From Duganella callida (GTDB lineage Bacteria > Pseudomonadota > Gammaproteobacteria > Burkholderiales > Burkholderiaceae_D): a stretch of DNA of 64,000 bases. The DNA lies in the NCBI RefSeq assembly GCF_004614165.1, contig NZ_SPVG01000245.1, forward strand, positions 40,992-104,991, written 5' to 3'. Made by a program: the position numbers and the translations under genes. A model generated the notes under the pieces. That model saw nothing but the letters and a program-made list of their open reading frames with translations. It made no database searches and was not told where the DNA came from. Of this stretch, positions 1 through 7,579 are shown one piece after another. Positions within the stretch are counted from its first letter, which is position 1; each line of letters opens with the position of its first letter.

Positions 1-168
1 TTGGGCAGCCTCCATCAGCGCGAGCTCGTATCCGGGAATCGGGCGATCACACATCTCTGTGTAATCGAGTCCGTCGACGGTAAAAGACCAGCGCCAATTA
101 CCCTTTGAATCAACGGAAACGGAAATTTCCACGCGATGGCCTTTATATTGAAAAGCGTTATCGGACAT
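1..168 (-). CDS. Partial small hypothetical phage protein
   Basis: An open frame on the reverse strand starts with ATG at 168 and runs off the left edge, giving 56 residues without a stop. The start of the product reads MSDNAFQYKGHRVEISVSV and continues with a W/F-rich strand pattern, which looks like a small beta-rich protein. No family is recognised. Its general layout (aromatic-Gly near the N-terminus, beta strands, then Ala/Glu-rich end) resembles the other small reverse-strand gene at 1284-1544, so the two may be distant paralogues. It is divergent from the forward early operon that begins at 200. Confidence 0.5.
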   Translation of the reverse strand, partial: MSDNAFQYKGHRVEISVSVDSKGNWRWSFTVDGLDYTEMCDRPIPGYELALMEAAQ

Positions 169-199
169 TAAAAATCCAATCACAAAGAGGCAGCATAGC

Positions 200-637
200 A
201 TGATCTACGATCTAAGCCGCGCGGAGCGCCAGCACCGCGCCATCAGCAATGAAAAGCCCGCACCCAACCTGGTGCCAAAGCGCTGCACCTGCGGCAAGGC
301 GGCGCCGGCCAAGGTACTGGTCCAGCACGGCAAATGCCACGCCTGCCAGCTGGCCGACCGCGTCGCCACGCTCGAACCCGGCGACGCCGACCTGCTGCTG
401 TTCATGCTCGGCGCCACGCCGCACTGGCCGCGCGTGCGCTGGGGCTACCGCAACCACTACCTGGTCAACCGCCGCGATCGCGCTGCTATGGAGCGCCTGG
501 TGGCGGCCGGCTTCGCGCGCGCCGGCGCCGTGCTGCTCCAACTGCAATACTTCCACGCGACGGAGGTCGGCTGCCGGCTGGCCGGCCTGGATGCGAAGCG
601 CACGCGGGTGGCACTGTCGCTGGGAGCGCGGCCATGA
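200..637 (+). CDS. Hypothetical zinc-ribbon-like phage protein
   Basis: This 145-residue protein has a Cys cluster at about residues 29-49 (CTC, then a CHAC pair) that could bind zinc, followed by an Arg-rich, mostly helical C-terminal half. The ATG at 200 is preceded by an AAAGAGG-type ribosome site. Its stop overlaps the next gene's start by 4 bases (ATGA), so the two are translationally coupled. It heads the early forward operon of the prophage. No function can be assigned; a DNA- or RNA-binding role is only suggested by the Cys cluster. Confidence 0.6.
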   Translation: MIYDLSRAERQHRAISNEKPAPNLVPKRCTCGKAAPAKVLVQHGKCHACQLADRVATLEPGDADLLLFMLGATPHWPRVRWGYRNHYLVNRRDRAAMERLVAAGFARAGAVLLQLQYFHATEVGCRLAGLDAKRTRVALSLGARP

Positions 638-1239
638 CGCGCGATGCACTCGAACTCACCGGTGCCGAAATCGACACCCTGATAGCGCTGATCGAGCGCG
701 GCCCATTACAGCACGGCGAGGAGCCGAGCAAATCCGGCCGCGACAGTCTGATTCAGCGCGGCCTGGCCGTGTCCATCGTCCACAAGCTTGAAGATGGCTG
801 GACCGCAGCCACGCTTGCTGGCGTGAAGGCGGCTACCAACTGGATTGGTTACAGCACGGACGAAATGGGCCGCGCACTCAGGGCGCAGGGCGCCTCAAAA
901 AATAAAGGAAAGTGGCAGGTCGGCTTTCCTCTGATTCGCCTTGGGCTATCTCGCAGCAACGCTATTGCCATCGTTGAGGGAATGGGGTGGCCGACGCCGC
1001 CAAGTTCCTCGTGCTGGATGTGCCCCAACCACCACATGCGGGAGTGGCGCGAGATTAAAAACGACCCGCGTGATTGGCCGAAAGTCGTGCAGTTTGATCG
1101 GGAGTTGCGCCGCTTGGATGCCCACGCTTGGCTGACAGACCAGCCCGTCCCTATTGACCAGGTGGACTTCAGTGATGCTCAAGAAGTGCTGTTTGGCCGA
1201 GAGGCTGGCTCTTGCGAGAGCGGGATGTGCTTTCTATGA
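634..1239 (+). CDS. Chimeric early protein: winged-helix-like N-terminus plus C-terminal half of a PAPS-reductase-like protein
   Basis: The ATG at 634 overlaps the preceding stop (ATGA) and gives 201 residues. Residues 1-67 resemble the small domain common in early phage genes (SKSGRDSLIQRGL, then GWTAATLAG). From about residue 70 the sequence switches to the C-terminal part of the phage phosphoadenosine-phosphosulfate-reductase/sulfurtransferase family: WIGYSTDE, PLIRLGLSR, PPSSSCWMCPNHHMREW with Cys127 and Cys130, and a terminal CESGMC. The N-terminal ATP-pyrophosphatase loop (SGGKDS type) that family members carry is missing. I infer an in-frame deletion fusing two neighbouring early genes near base 835. 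The product probably lacks the nucleotide-dependent activity. Confidence 0.7.
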   Translation: MTRDALELTGAEIDTLIALIERGPLQHGEEPSKSGRDSLIQRGLAVSIVHKLEDGWTAATLAGVKAATNWIGYSTDEMGRALRAQGASKNKGKWQVGFPLIRLGLSRSNAIAIVEGMGWPTPPSSSCWMCPNHHMREWREIKNDPRDWPKVVQFDRELRRLDAHAWLTDQPVPIDQVDFSDAQEVLFGREAGSCESGMCFL

Positions 1240-1283
1240 TGCGCCGCACACCCCTCAAGCTCGACGAGACCTCAATGGTTGTG

Positions 1284-1544
1284 CTATCGGCGCAAGGCGT
1301 CAATCAACTGCTTAGCCTCGCTGAGCAGAAGCCCGATGCATTCGTCGCCGCTAGGGAAGCTGCGGCCGCCGGTCGTAAGCACCTGCATCCGCGGATCAAC
1401 CCAGGCGCTCGGATCTTCCGCTGGTTCGAGCTCAGCTTCCGCCACGGCGGTATATCTCGATGGGTGACCGACCTTGCTCGAAATGTGGCTGCATCGGATG
1501 GTGATTTCCCAGCCCCGGTAGTTCTCCTGAACAGTGTAAGACAT
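1284..1544 (-). CDS. Small hypothetical phage protein on the reverse strand
   Basis: The reverse frame from ATG at 1544 encodes 86 residues beginning MSYTVQENYRGWEITIRC and ending in an amphipathic helix (SEAKQLIDALRR). The chosen start has a GAGG ribosome site; an in-frame upstream start at 1586 lacks one. The composition (YRGWEI, paired aromatic residues, Glu/Ala-rich helix) looks like a real small protein. The overlapping forward frame at 1212-1637 has no ribosome site and an unnatural-looking product. The gene is antisense to its neighbours and preceded, in its own direction, by A+T-rich DNA (about 1550-1625) that could hold its promoter. Function unknown. Confidence 0.55.
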   Translation of the reverse strand: MSYTVQENYRGWEITIRCSHISSKVGHPSRYTAVAEAELEPAEDPSAWVDPRMQVLTTGGRSFPSGDECIGLLLSEAKQLIDALRR

Positions 1545-1633
1545 GCCACGCCCTCGCAAGTAGTTGTAAATATTATCACGCAACACATCATTTTTGTTGA
1601 TAGCTTTTTGCTATGGAATAAAGGCGTGGCGCA

Positions 1634-2317
1634 ATGAAACGGTCCCGAATGCCACCGCGCAAGGCGTTAATGAAGGTGAATGGATTCAATCGCCTCGAGC
1701 GAGTCGAAGGCCGCGAGGTCAACAAGATCGTCGCGCGCGAGAAGAAGCACAAGTGCGCCGTGCGCACTTGCCGCGCCGAATTCGTGCGGCCGGCGCCGTT
1801 TGTCACCTGGTGCTCACCAGAGTGCGGCGCGGTGCTGGCCATGGCAAAGCTGGCAAAGCAGAAACAGGCTCAGGCCGCCGCCGAGCGCAAGGACCGCCAG
1901 CAGAAGCTGGCCAAGTTTAAGCGCAAGGCCGACCACGTGGCCGACTGCCAGACGGCATTTAACGCCTGGGTGCGGTTCCGTGACCGGAACGAACCTTGCA
2001 TCTGCTGCGGACGCTGGCCGTCCAGCCAGTCGCTCACGGGCGGCGAATGGGACGCCGGCCACTACCTCTCACGCGGCAGCCACCCGCACCTGCGCTTCGA
2101 CGTGCGCAACGTCTTCAAGCAGATGAAGGGCTGCAACAGGCCCGGGGGCACCACGGCGGCGTCGTTCCGCGCCGGCGTCGTCGCGCGCATAGGCCTGGCC
2201 GCCGTTGAGGCGCTGGAAGCCGACCACGAGCCTCGCCACTATACGGTCGACCAGCTGATCGCCATGACCGCGCACTACAAGCAAGAACTGAAAAAACTGA
2301 AAGCGGCCGCCGCGTGA
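1634..2317 (+). CDS. ninG: NinG/Rap family recombination protein
   Basis: This 227-residue protein matches the lambda NinG (Rap) family, structure-specific nucleases that act on recombination intermediates during phage replication. Visible features are an N-terminal CxxxxC/CSPEC zinc-type cluster (about residues 42-63), a Lys/Gln/Ala-rich coiled-coil linker, and the core signature: CICCGRW, DAGHYLSRGSHPHLRFD, NVFKQMKGCN, then ARIGLAAVEALEADHEPRHYTVDQL near the C-terminus. The ATG at 1634 follows an AAAGG ribosome site; a second ATG at 1649 is possible. It sits between early genes and the helicase-methylase, as is usual for nin-region genes. Confidence 0.88.
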   Translation: MKRSRMPPRKALMKVNGFNRLERVEGREVNKIVAREKKHKCAVRTCRAEFVRPAPFVTWCSPECGAVLAMAKLAKQKQAQAAAERKDRQQKLAKFKRKADHVADCQTAFNAWVRFRDRNEPCICCGRWPSSQSLTGGEWDAGHYLSRGSHPHLRFDVRNVFKQMKGCNRPGGTTAASFRAGVVARIGLAAVEALEADHEPRHYTVDQLIAMTAHYKQELKKLKAAAA

Positions 2318-2348
2318 CGGCCGTCCAAAACTATGCAATGGAGAATCT

Positions 2349-4991
2349 ATGAGCGCATTTAGCCTCGAAGAACAGCAGAGCCTGGTGGCCGCGCAGTACC
2401 ACGAATTCCTTCGCGAGAAGATCAAGTTGGCGCCGCGCTGCGGCTTCGACGTGCCGCTGTACCAGATCAACCCACATCTCAAGCCACATACCCGTGACAT
2501 CGCGCGCTGGGCACTCTCCGGTGGGCAGCGCGCCATCTTTGCATCGTTCGGCCTGCACAAGACCGCAACCAACCTGGAAGTGATGCGCCTGATCGGCGCC
2601 AACCGGCCGGGCTTGCGCCGCCTGATCATCATGCCGCTGGGCGTGCGCCAGGAGTTCGCGCGCGAGGTGCGCCAGCGCTTTACCGGCGAGTACGCCGTCG
2701 AGCTGAAATTCATTAAGACTTCGGCCGAGGTCGACCGCGACGACGTGATCTACGTGACCAACTACGAGCCGGTGCGCGACGGTAAGATCGATCCATCGCT
2801 GTTCGGCGCCGTGGCGCTGGACGAGGCGGCCGTGCTGCGCAGCTACGGCAGCAAAACCTTTCAGGAGTTCTTGGACATCTTCGCGCACGCCGAATTCAAG
2901 TTCGTGTACACGGCGACGCCGAGCCCGAACCGCCTGAAGGAGCTGATCCACTACGCCGGCTTCCTGGGCGTCATGGACACCGGCCAGGCGCTGACCCGCT
3001 TCTTCCAGCGCGACAGCGAGAAGGCCGGCAACCTGACGCTTTACCCCCACAAGGAACGGGAGTTCTGGCTCTGGGTGGCCAGCTGGGCACTGTACCTGCA
3101 AAAGCCCAGCGACCTGGGGCACTCGGACGAGGGCTACGTGCTGCCGCCGCTGAACCTGCAGGTGCACGAGTTACCAAGCAACTATCAGGCCGCCGGTAAC
3201 GAGAAGAACGGCCAGGGTCTTCTGATCCCCAATGTCGCCATGGGCCTGTCGGCGGCGGCCGGCGAGAAGCGCGAAAGCCTGGCTGACCGCGTCGCTAAGG
3301 TGGTCCAGTTGCTGCGCGCGCGGCCGGCCGGCGCCCAGGCCATCGTCTGGTGCGACCTGAACGACGAGCAGCGGGCGCTGGAGCGCGCGATTGCCGCGGA
3401 AGGCTGGAGCGTTGCGTCGCTGGACGGGAGCCAAGATCAAGATCTGCGTGAGGAGCTGATGGACGACTGGCGCGAGCGGCGCCGCGACATCTTCCTGTCC
3501 AAGCCGGTGATGTACGGCGCCGGCCCGAACCTGCAGCAGTGCCAGCTGATGATCTTCGCCGGCATCGGCTTCAAGTTTGCGGACTTCATCCAGGCCGTGC
3601 ACCGGATCCTGAGGTTCGGCCAGCAGGGCACCTGCAGCGTGCACCTGATTCACACCGAGGTCGAGCGCGCGGTGCTGGCGACGCTGATGGAGAAGTGGCG
3701 CCTGCACGACGACTCGGTCGCCACCATGGGTGAGATCATCCGCACCTACGGCCTGGACCAGCTGCAGATGCAGGATACGCTGGCCAGGACCATCGGTGTC
3801 GAGCGCCAGGTGGCCGAGGGTGAGCACTTCCGCGTCGCGAACAACGACTGCGTGCTGGAGGCGCTGCAGCAGCCGGACAACTCGATGGGCATGATCCTGA
3901 CGTCGATTCCATTCGGAAACCAATATGAGTACTCGCCGAGCTATAACGACTTCGGTCACACCGTCGACAATGATCAATTCTGGCGCCAGATGGACTTCCT
4001 GACGCCGCAGCTGCTGCGCATCTTGCAGCCGGGCCGCATCTATGCCTGCCACGTGAAGGACCGGATCCTGTTCGGCAACGTGACCGGCGCCGGCGTGCCG
4101 ACCGTCAGCCCGTTTCACGCCGAGGCGATCTTCCACGCGCGCCGGCATGGCTTCGACTACATGGGCATGATCACCATTGTCACCGACGTGGTGCGCGAGA
4201 ACAACCAGACCTACCGCCTGGGCTACTCCGAAGTGTGCAAGGACGGCACGAAGATGGGTGTGGGCATGCCCGAATACGTGCTGCTGTTCCACAAGCCGCA
4301 GACCGACCGCAGCAAGAGCTATGCCGACACGCCGGCGACCAAGGCGAAGCCGCTGTGCATGGACGAGCAGGGTGCGGCCGTGCCGTTCGATCGGAAACTC
4401 CCACCGATCCCTGGTACCGGCTACAGCGTCGCGCGCTGGCAGGTGGACGCGCACGCCTTCTGGCGCTCAAGCGGCGACCGCCTGGTCGGCGCTGCGGAGA
4501 TGGCCAGCTACGGCCCGGGCAAGCTGGCGAAGTACTTCACCGAGTCCTCGCTGCAGAACGTCTACGACTACGAGTTCCACGTCGCCGTCGGCGAGCGCAT
4601 GTTGGCCGAGAAGACCCTACCGGCCACTTTCATGAGCTTGGCGCCCGGCAGCCACGATCCGATGGTCTGGCACGACATCGTGCGCATGAAGACGCTGAAT
4701 GGTGATCAGTCGGCGCGCGCCGTTGAGAACCATGTGTGCCCATTCCAGATTGACATCGTGGACCGCCTGATCAACCGCTACACCAACCCCGGCGAGACGG
4801 TCTACGACCCGTTCCACGGCCTAGGCACGGTCGGCGTGCGGGCGGTCAAGCTCGGCCGCCGCGGCGCCGGCTCGGAACTGAACACCAGCTATTTCCGCGA
4901 CCAGGTGCACTACCTGCAGCTAGCGGAGCGCGAGGTGAGCATGCCGACGCTGTTCGATCTGGCCGCGCTGGATGTGGAGAACGAAAAATGA
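2349..4991 (+). CDS. SNF2-like helicase fused to a beta-class DNA methyltransferase
   Basis: This 880-residue protein joins two activities. The N-terminal half is an SF2 helicase/translocase: a Walker A-like GLHKT at 68-72, a DEAA box at 158-161, TATPSPNR at 188-195, and motif VI QAVHRILRFGQ near residue 415. The C-terminal half is a site-specific amino-methyltransferase with permuted (beta-type) motif order: TSIPFGNQYEYSPSY near 518 as motif IV, then DPFHGLGTVGVRA and a SEL near 820 as motif I with the AdoMet-binding acidic residue. The ribosome site is GGAG before 2349. A phage would use it to modify or remodel its own DNA, for instance to escape host restriction. GLHKT replaces the usual GLGKT, and motif IV has SIPF in place of SPPY. 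Confidence 0.85.
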   Translation: MSAFSLEEQQSLVAAQYHEFLREKIKLAPRCGFDVPLYQINPHLKPHTRDIARWALSGGQRAIFASFGLHKTATNLEVMRLIGANRPGLRRLIIMPLGVRQEFAREVRQRFTGEYAVELKFIKTSAEVDRDDVIYVTNYEPVRDGKIDPSLFGAVALDEAAVLRSYGSKTFQEFLDIFAHAEFKFVYTATPSPNRLKELIHYAGFLGVMDTGQALTRFFQRDSEKAGNLTLYPHKEREFWLWVASWALYLQKPSDLGHSDEGYVLPPLNLQVHELPSNYQAAGNEKNGQGLLIPNVAMGLSAAAGEKRESLADRVAKVVQLLRARPAGAQAIVWCDLNDEQRALERAIAAEGWSVASLDGSQDQDLREELMDDWRERRRDIFLSKPVMYGAGPNLQQCQLMIFAGIGFKFADFIQAVHRILRFGQQGTCSVHLIHTEVERAVLATLMEKWRLHDDSVATMGEIIRTYGLDQLQMQDTLARTIGVERQVAEGEHFRVANNDCVLEALQQPDNSMGMILTSIPFGNQYEYSPSYNDFGHTVDNDQFWRQMDFLTPQLLRILQPGRIYACHVKDRILFGNVTGAGVPTVSPFHAEAIFHARRHGFDYMGMITIVTDVVRENNQTYRLGYSEVCKDGTKMGVGMPEYVLLFHKPQTDRSKSYADTPATKAKPLCMDEQGAAVPFDRKLPPIPGTGYSVARWQVDAHAFWRSSGDRLVGAAEMASYGPGKLAKYFTESSLQNVYDYEFHVAVGERMLAEKTLPATFMSLAPGSHDPMVWHDIVRMKTLNGDQSARAVENHVCPFQIDIVDRLINRYTNPGETVYDPFHGLGTVGVRAVKLGRRGAGSELNTSYFRDQVHYLQLAEREVSMPTLFDLAALDVENEK

Positions 4992-5404
4992 ATATTAAAA
5001 ATTCATTAACTGCTTACCGCATCACCCAGATCACTGCGGCGCTGACCGAGCGCGCCCAGACGGTAGACGACATCGCACTGGAGATTGGATTGTGTCGCGC
5101 GCACCTGGCGCGCTATTTGGCTGAGCTGCATGCTGCCGGTGCGATCTACATCGCCTCGTGGGCAGTACGGCAGCAGGGCCGCGCAACGCGCCTCCCGGTC
5201 TACCGGCTGGGCGCGCGTCCAGATGCGCAACGGCCAGCCAATCTCACACAGCGGGAACGCCAGGCCGCGCACAAGGCGCGCATCTACGCTGACCCAGAGC
5301 GCCACGACAGGTACAAGGCGCTCGGCCGCGCGCGCAAGCTGCGGGTGAAGCGCGATCCGCTGGTCGTGGCGATGTTCGGCGCCGCCGGGGGCGCGCATGC
5401 GTGA
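4988..5404 (+). CDS. Winged-helix DNA-binding phage protein
   Basis: This 138-residue basic protein starts 4 bases inside the preceding gene (ATGA overlap). Residues 8-60 look like a winged helix-turn-helix: a first helix, DDIALEIGLCRAHLARYLAELHAAGAI as the recognition unit, then a beta wing ending in VYRLG. The C-terminal half is Arg/Lys-rich (REROAAHKAR-like segment and ALGRARKLRVKRD), likely contacting nucleic acid. It directly precedes the replication genes, so a regulatory or replication-accessory role is plausible. No named family is recognised with certainty. Confidence 0.7.
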   Translation: MNIKNSLTAYRITQITAALTERAQTVDDIALEIGLCRAHLARYLAELHAAGAIYIASWAVRQQGRATRLPVYRLGARPDAQRPANLTQRERQAAHKARIYADPERHDRYKALGRARKLRVKRDPLVVAMFGAAGGAHA

Positions 5405-6329
5405 TTATTCGAAGGTTGGCCCGCAATTTTGGAATGGTCGCACGGGCAAGGCATTGAAGGCAAAGGGCAGCGAGGCGGTCATCGTCGGCATGTATCTGAT
5501 GACCTGCCAGCACGCCAATATGCTCGGCCTGTACTACCTGAACAAAGCTTACATCGCCGTCGATACCGGCCTTGGCTTGGAAGGGGCTAGTAAGGGGCTC
5601 CAATGGGCCTGTGAAGTAGGGTTTTGCAGTTACGACGAGGCCAGCGAGGTCGTGTGGGTAACCGAAATGGCGCTGTACCAGATTGGCGAGCAGCTGGAGC
5701 TCAAGGACAACCGCTGCAAGGGTGTCCAGCGCGAGTACGATTCAGTGCCGGAAAACCCTTTCCTTTCAGCGTTTTACGAGCGCTACGCGAAGGTTTTTCA
5801 CATGACAAATCGCCGCGTTCCTGAGGTTGAAAGCACAAGCCCCTTGCAAGCCCCTTCGAAGCCCCTACCAAGCCAAGAACAAGAACAGGAACAAGAACAG
5901 GAGAAAAACAACACGTCGGCGAAAACCGCCGCCGCGGCGCCGCTCACCTCGGAATGTCGCGAGGACGGATCGACCGAGCGTCGGCAGAAACGCCGCGGCA
6001 CGCCAGAGGATGAAACCTGCGCACGCTGGCTCTTCGGCCGCATCCTGGCGAGCAACCCGGAGCACAAGCCGCCGAATTTCTCCACCTGGGCGGACGAGGT
6101 GCGGCTGATGCGCGAGCGGGATGGGCGCACACACCGGGCTATCTGCGAGCTGTTCGACTGGGCGCAGGGCGACAGCTTCTGGCGCGCCAACGTCCTCTCG
6201 CCGGCCAAGCTGCGCGAGAAGTGGGACCAACTGACGATCAAACGCGGCACGCCGCAGAAAGGACAAAAACATGACAACTTCGCCACGCAAGATTACCGCG
6301 CAGGTGTTGCTCCCGATGGCTCGTTCTGA
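5397..6329 (+). CDS. Phage replication initiation protein (lambda O / DnaT-like)
   Basis: The ATG at 5397 overlaps the preceding gene by 8 bases and gives 310 residues. The N-terminal domain (about 1-115: DYSKVGPQFWNGRTGKALK, then AVIVGMYLMTCQHANMLGLYYL) is the small DNA-binding domain found in phage primosome initiators. A low-complexity linker of alternating Gln/Glu (about residues 160-170) follows. The C-terminal domain (residues 205-285) would contact the DnaC-like loader encoded next. The DNA encoding the linker carries iteron-like repeats, so the origin appears to lie inside the gene, as in lambda O. The assignment rests on domain layout, gene order and the repeats. Confidence 0.75.
   Translation: MRDYSKVGPQFWNGRTGKALKAKGSEAVIVGMYLMTCQHANMLGLYYLNKAYIAVDTGLGLEGASKGLQWACEVGFCSYDEASEVVWVTEMALYQIGEQLELKDNRCKGVQREYDSVPENPFLSAFYERYAKVFHMTNRRVPEVESTSPLQAPSKPLPSQEQEQEQEQEKNNTSAKTAAAAPLTSECREDGSTERRQKRRGTPEDETCARWLFGRILASNPEHKPPNFSTWADEVRLMRERDGRTHRAICELFDWAQGDSFWRANVLSPAKLREKWDQLTIKRGTPQKGQKHDNFATQDYRAGVAPDGSF
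5581..5599 (-). repeat. Iteron pair (two inverted copies, 11 bp apart)
   Basis: Two perfect copies of AAGGGGCT (reverse complement AGCCCCTT) start at 5581 and 5592, exactly 11 bp apart, within the replication initiator gene. The same 8-mer recurs in the opposite orientation at 5838-5867 with the same period. An 11-bp period places the copies in different codon frames, so codon repetition does not explain it. They are likely initiator-binding sites. Confidence 0.65.
5837..5874 (+). repeat. Iteron array, probable phage replication origin
   Basis: AGCCCCTT occurs at 5838-5845 and 5849-5856, with AGCCCCTA at 5860-5867 and a partial AAGCC at 5870-5874, all on an 11-bp period (about one helical turn). 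A purine-only-biased tract of AAGAAC/AGGAAC-type hexamers follows to about 5910 and could serve as an unwinding element. The iterons-then-asymmetric-tract order inside an initiator gene is that of the lambda origin inside O. Each copy sits in a different codon frame, which points to selection on the DNA itself. Confidence 0.65.
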
Positions 6330-7095
6330 AGGTCGTCAGCGCTTTTTCAGCGCGCTGCTGGAGACTTGTGCCCAGCACGGCGAGTACACTTCGATGCTGG
6401 TCGGCGGGAACTGGTCGGCCTGCGTCGAGTGCACCCACGATGCCGAGAAGGCCGCGGTCGCCGCGGCGCAGGTGGCGTGGCGCGGCCAGTTGGCGGCGCG
6501 CGCTTGGGACGCCCGCCTGGGGCGCGCGGCGATCCCTGAGCGCTTCGCTGACCGGCGGCTAGCTACGTACCAGCCGACCTGTCACGAAGCGGCGCAGGCG
6601 CTGCAGGTGGCGCAGCGCTATGCCGACAACTTCGGCGCCGTACGCCGGTCTGGCGCCTGCCTGATCTTCTGCGGCGACGTCGGTACCGGCAAGACCCACC
6701 TGGCCGTCGGCATCGCGCACGAGGTGCTGGAGCAGGGCGGCCAGGCCGTGTTCTCGTCGGTGATTCGCGCGGTCCGGTCGGTGAAGGAGACCTTCAGCAA
6801 GGGCGCCGGCCGCACCGAGGCAGAGGCGCTGCGCGACCTGGTTGAACCGGACTTGCTGATCCTCGACGAGGTGGGCGTGCAGTTCGGTACCGACGCCGAG
6901 AAGCTGATCCTGTTCGAGATCATCAACGGCCGCTACGAGTCGCGCCGGCCGACGATCATCATCAGCAATCTGGCCATCGGCGAGCTCGAGAAGTACCTCG
7001 GCGCCCGCGCGGTGGACCGGCTGCGCGAGGGCGGCGGCAAGGTGGTGGTGTTCGATTGGGAGTCGTACCGCGGGCGACGCGAGGTGGTCTCGTGA
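6271..7095 (+). CDS. DnaC-like helicase loader ATPase
   Basis: This 274-residue AAA+ protein has a Cys/His-bearing N-terminal region (CAQHG, CVECTHD, about residues 33-56), an IPERF motif at 89-93 typical of DnaC/IstB ATPases, Walker A GDVGTGKT at 135-142, Walker B LLILDEVG at 195-202, sensor-1 Asn in IISNL, and a terminal DRLREGGGKVVVFDWESYR segment with the arginine finger region. It should load the replicative helicase onto the origin with the upstream initiator. The start at 6271 has an AAAGGA ribosome site and overlaps the initiator by 59 bases. Confidence 0.9.
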   Translation: MTTSPRKITAQVLLPMARSEGRQRFFSALLETCAQHGEYTSMLVGGNWSACVECTHDAEKAAVAAAQVAWRGQLAARAWDARLGRAAIPERFADRRLATYQPTCHEAAQALQVAQRYADNFGAVRRSGACLIFCGDVGTGKTHLAVGIAHEVLEQGGQAVFSSVIRAVRSVKETFSKGAGRTEAEALRDLVEPDLLILDEVGVQFGTDAEKLILFEIINGRYESRRPTIIISNLAIGELEKYLGARAVDRLREGGGKVVVFDWESYRGRREVVS

Positions 7096-7502
7096 GCGGC
7101 CGCGATGGCTTCGTGCTCAATCCGCTCGCGCTCCTGGCCGGCAAGCAGCTGGTCGGCCAAGAGGAGGGCGACAAGACGGCGCTGCTGGTGCTGATCGCCC
7201 TCGATGCCGCGAAGCGCGGCGCGGCGCCGGCTAGCCTGGCCAATACGCTGACGGAGCACCTGCTGACCAGCGCGGCGATCTGGTCGCAGCAAGGCAATCG
7301 GCGGCTGTACGACGTGGCGGTCGAGGCATGGATGGCGCTGGGCAAAGCCTGCGCGCGGCCCACGGCACTGCTGGACCTGACGACCGGCGAATACCTCGCG
7401 ATCCGCCGCGCGATCGGCTTCTACGTCCGCGCGCTGCCGCGGCTTGAGGTCGGCGCGCTCGCTGCGGCGTATGCCAAGGCGCTGCAGCAGTTGCGTGCAT
7501 GA
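7092..7502 (+). CDS. Hypothetical early phage protein
   Basis: The frame most likely starts with GTG at 7092, overlapping the loader gene's stop (GTGA), and encodes 136 residues. A farther upstream in-frame start at 7056 would overlap the loader needlessly. The product is helical, Ala/Leu-rich, with no catalytic motif; GEYLAIRRAIGFYVRALPRL may form a positively charged helix. It is co-transcribed with the replication genes. Function unknown. Confidence 0.6.
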   Translation: MSGRDGFVLNPLALLAGKQLVGQEEGDKTALLVLIALDAAKRGAAPASLANTLTEHLLTSAAIWSQQGNRRLYDVAVEAWMALGKACARPTALLDLTTGEYLAIRRAIGFYVRALPRLEVGALAAAYAKALQQLRA

Positions 7503-7579
7503 CGCAGTTGCCATAGCGACAGTCTAGCGCAACGGAAATACCTGTGTTAACGTCCAGCTACACTTTCTGGAGCGCACAT

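Noticed and set aside
1212-1637. Forward 141-residue frame overlapping the reverse gene at 1284-1544
   Set aside because: It has no ribosome site, and its composition looks like an antisense shadow; the reverse frame has a GAGG site and a natural protein pattern.
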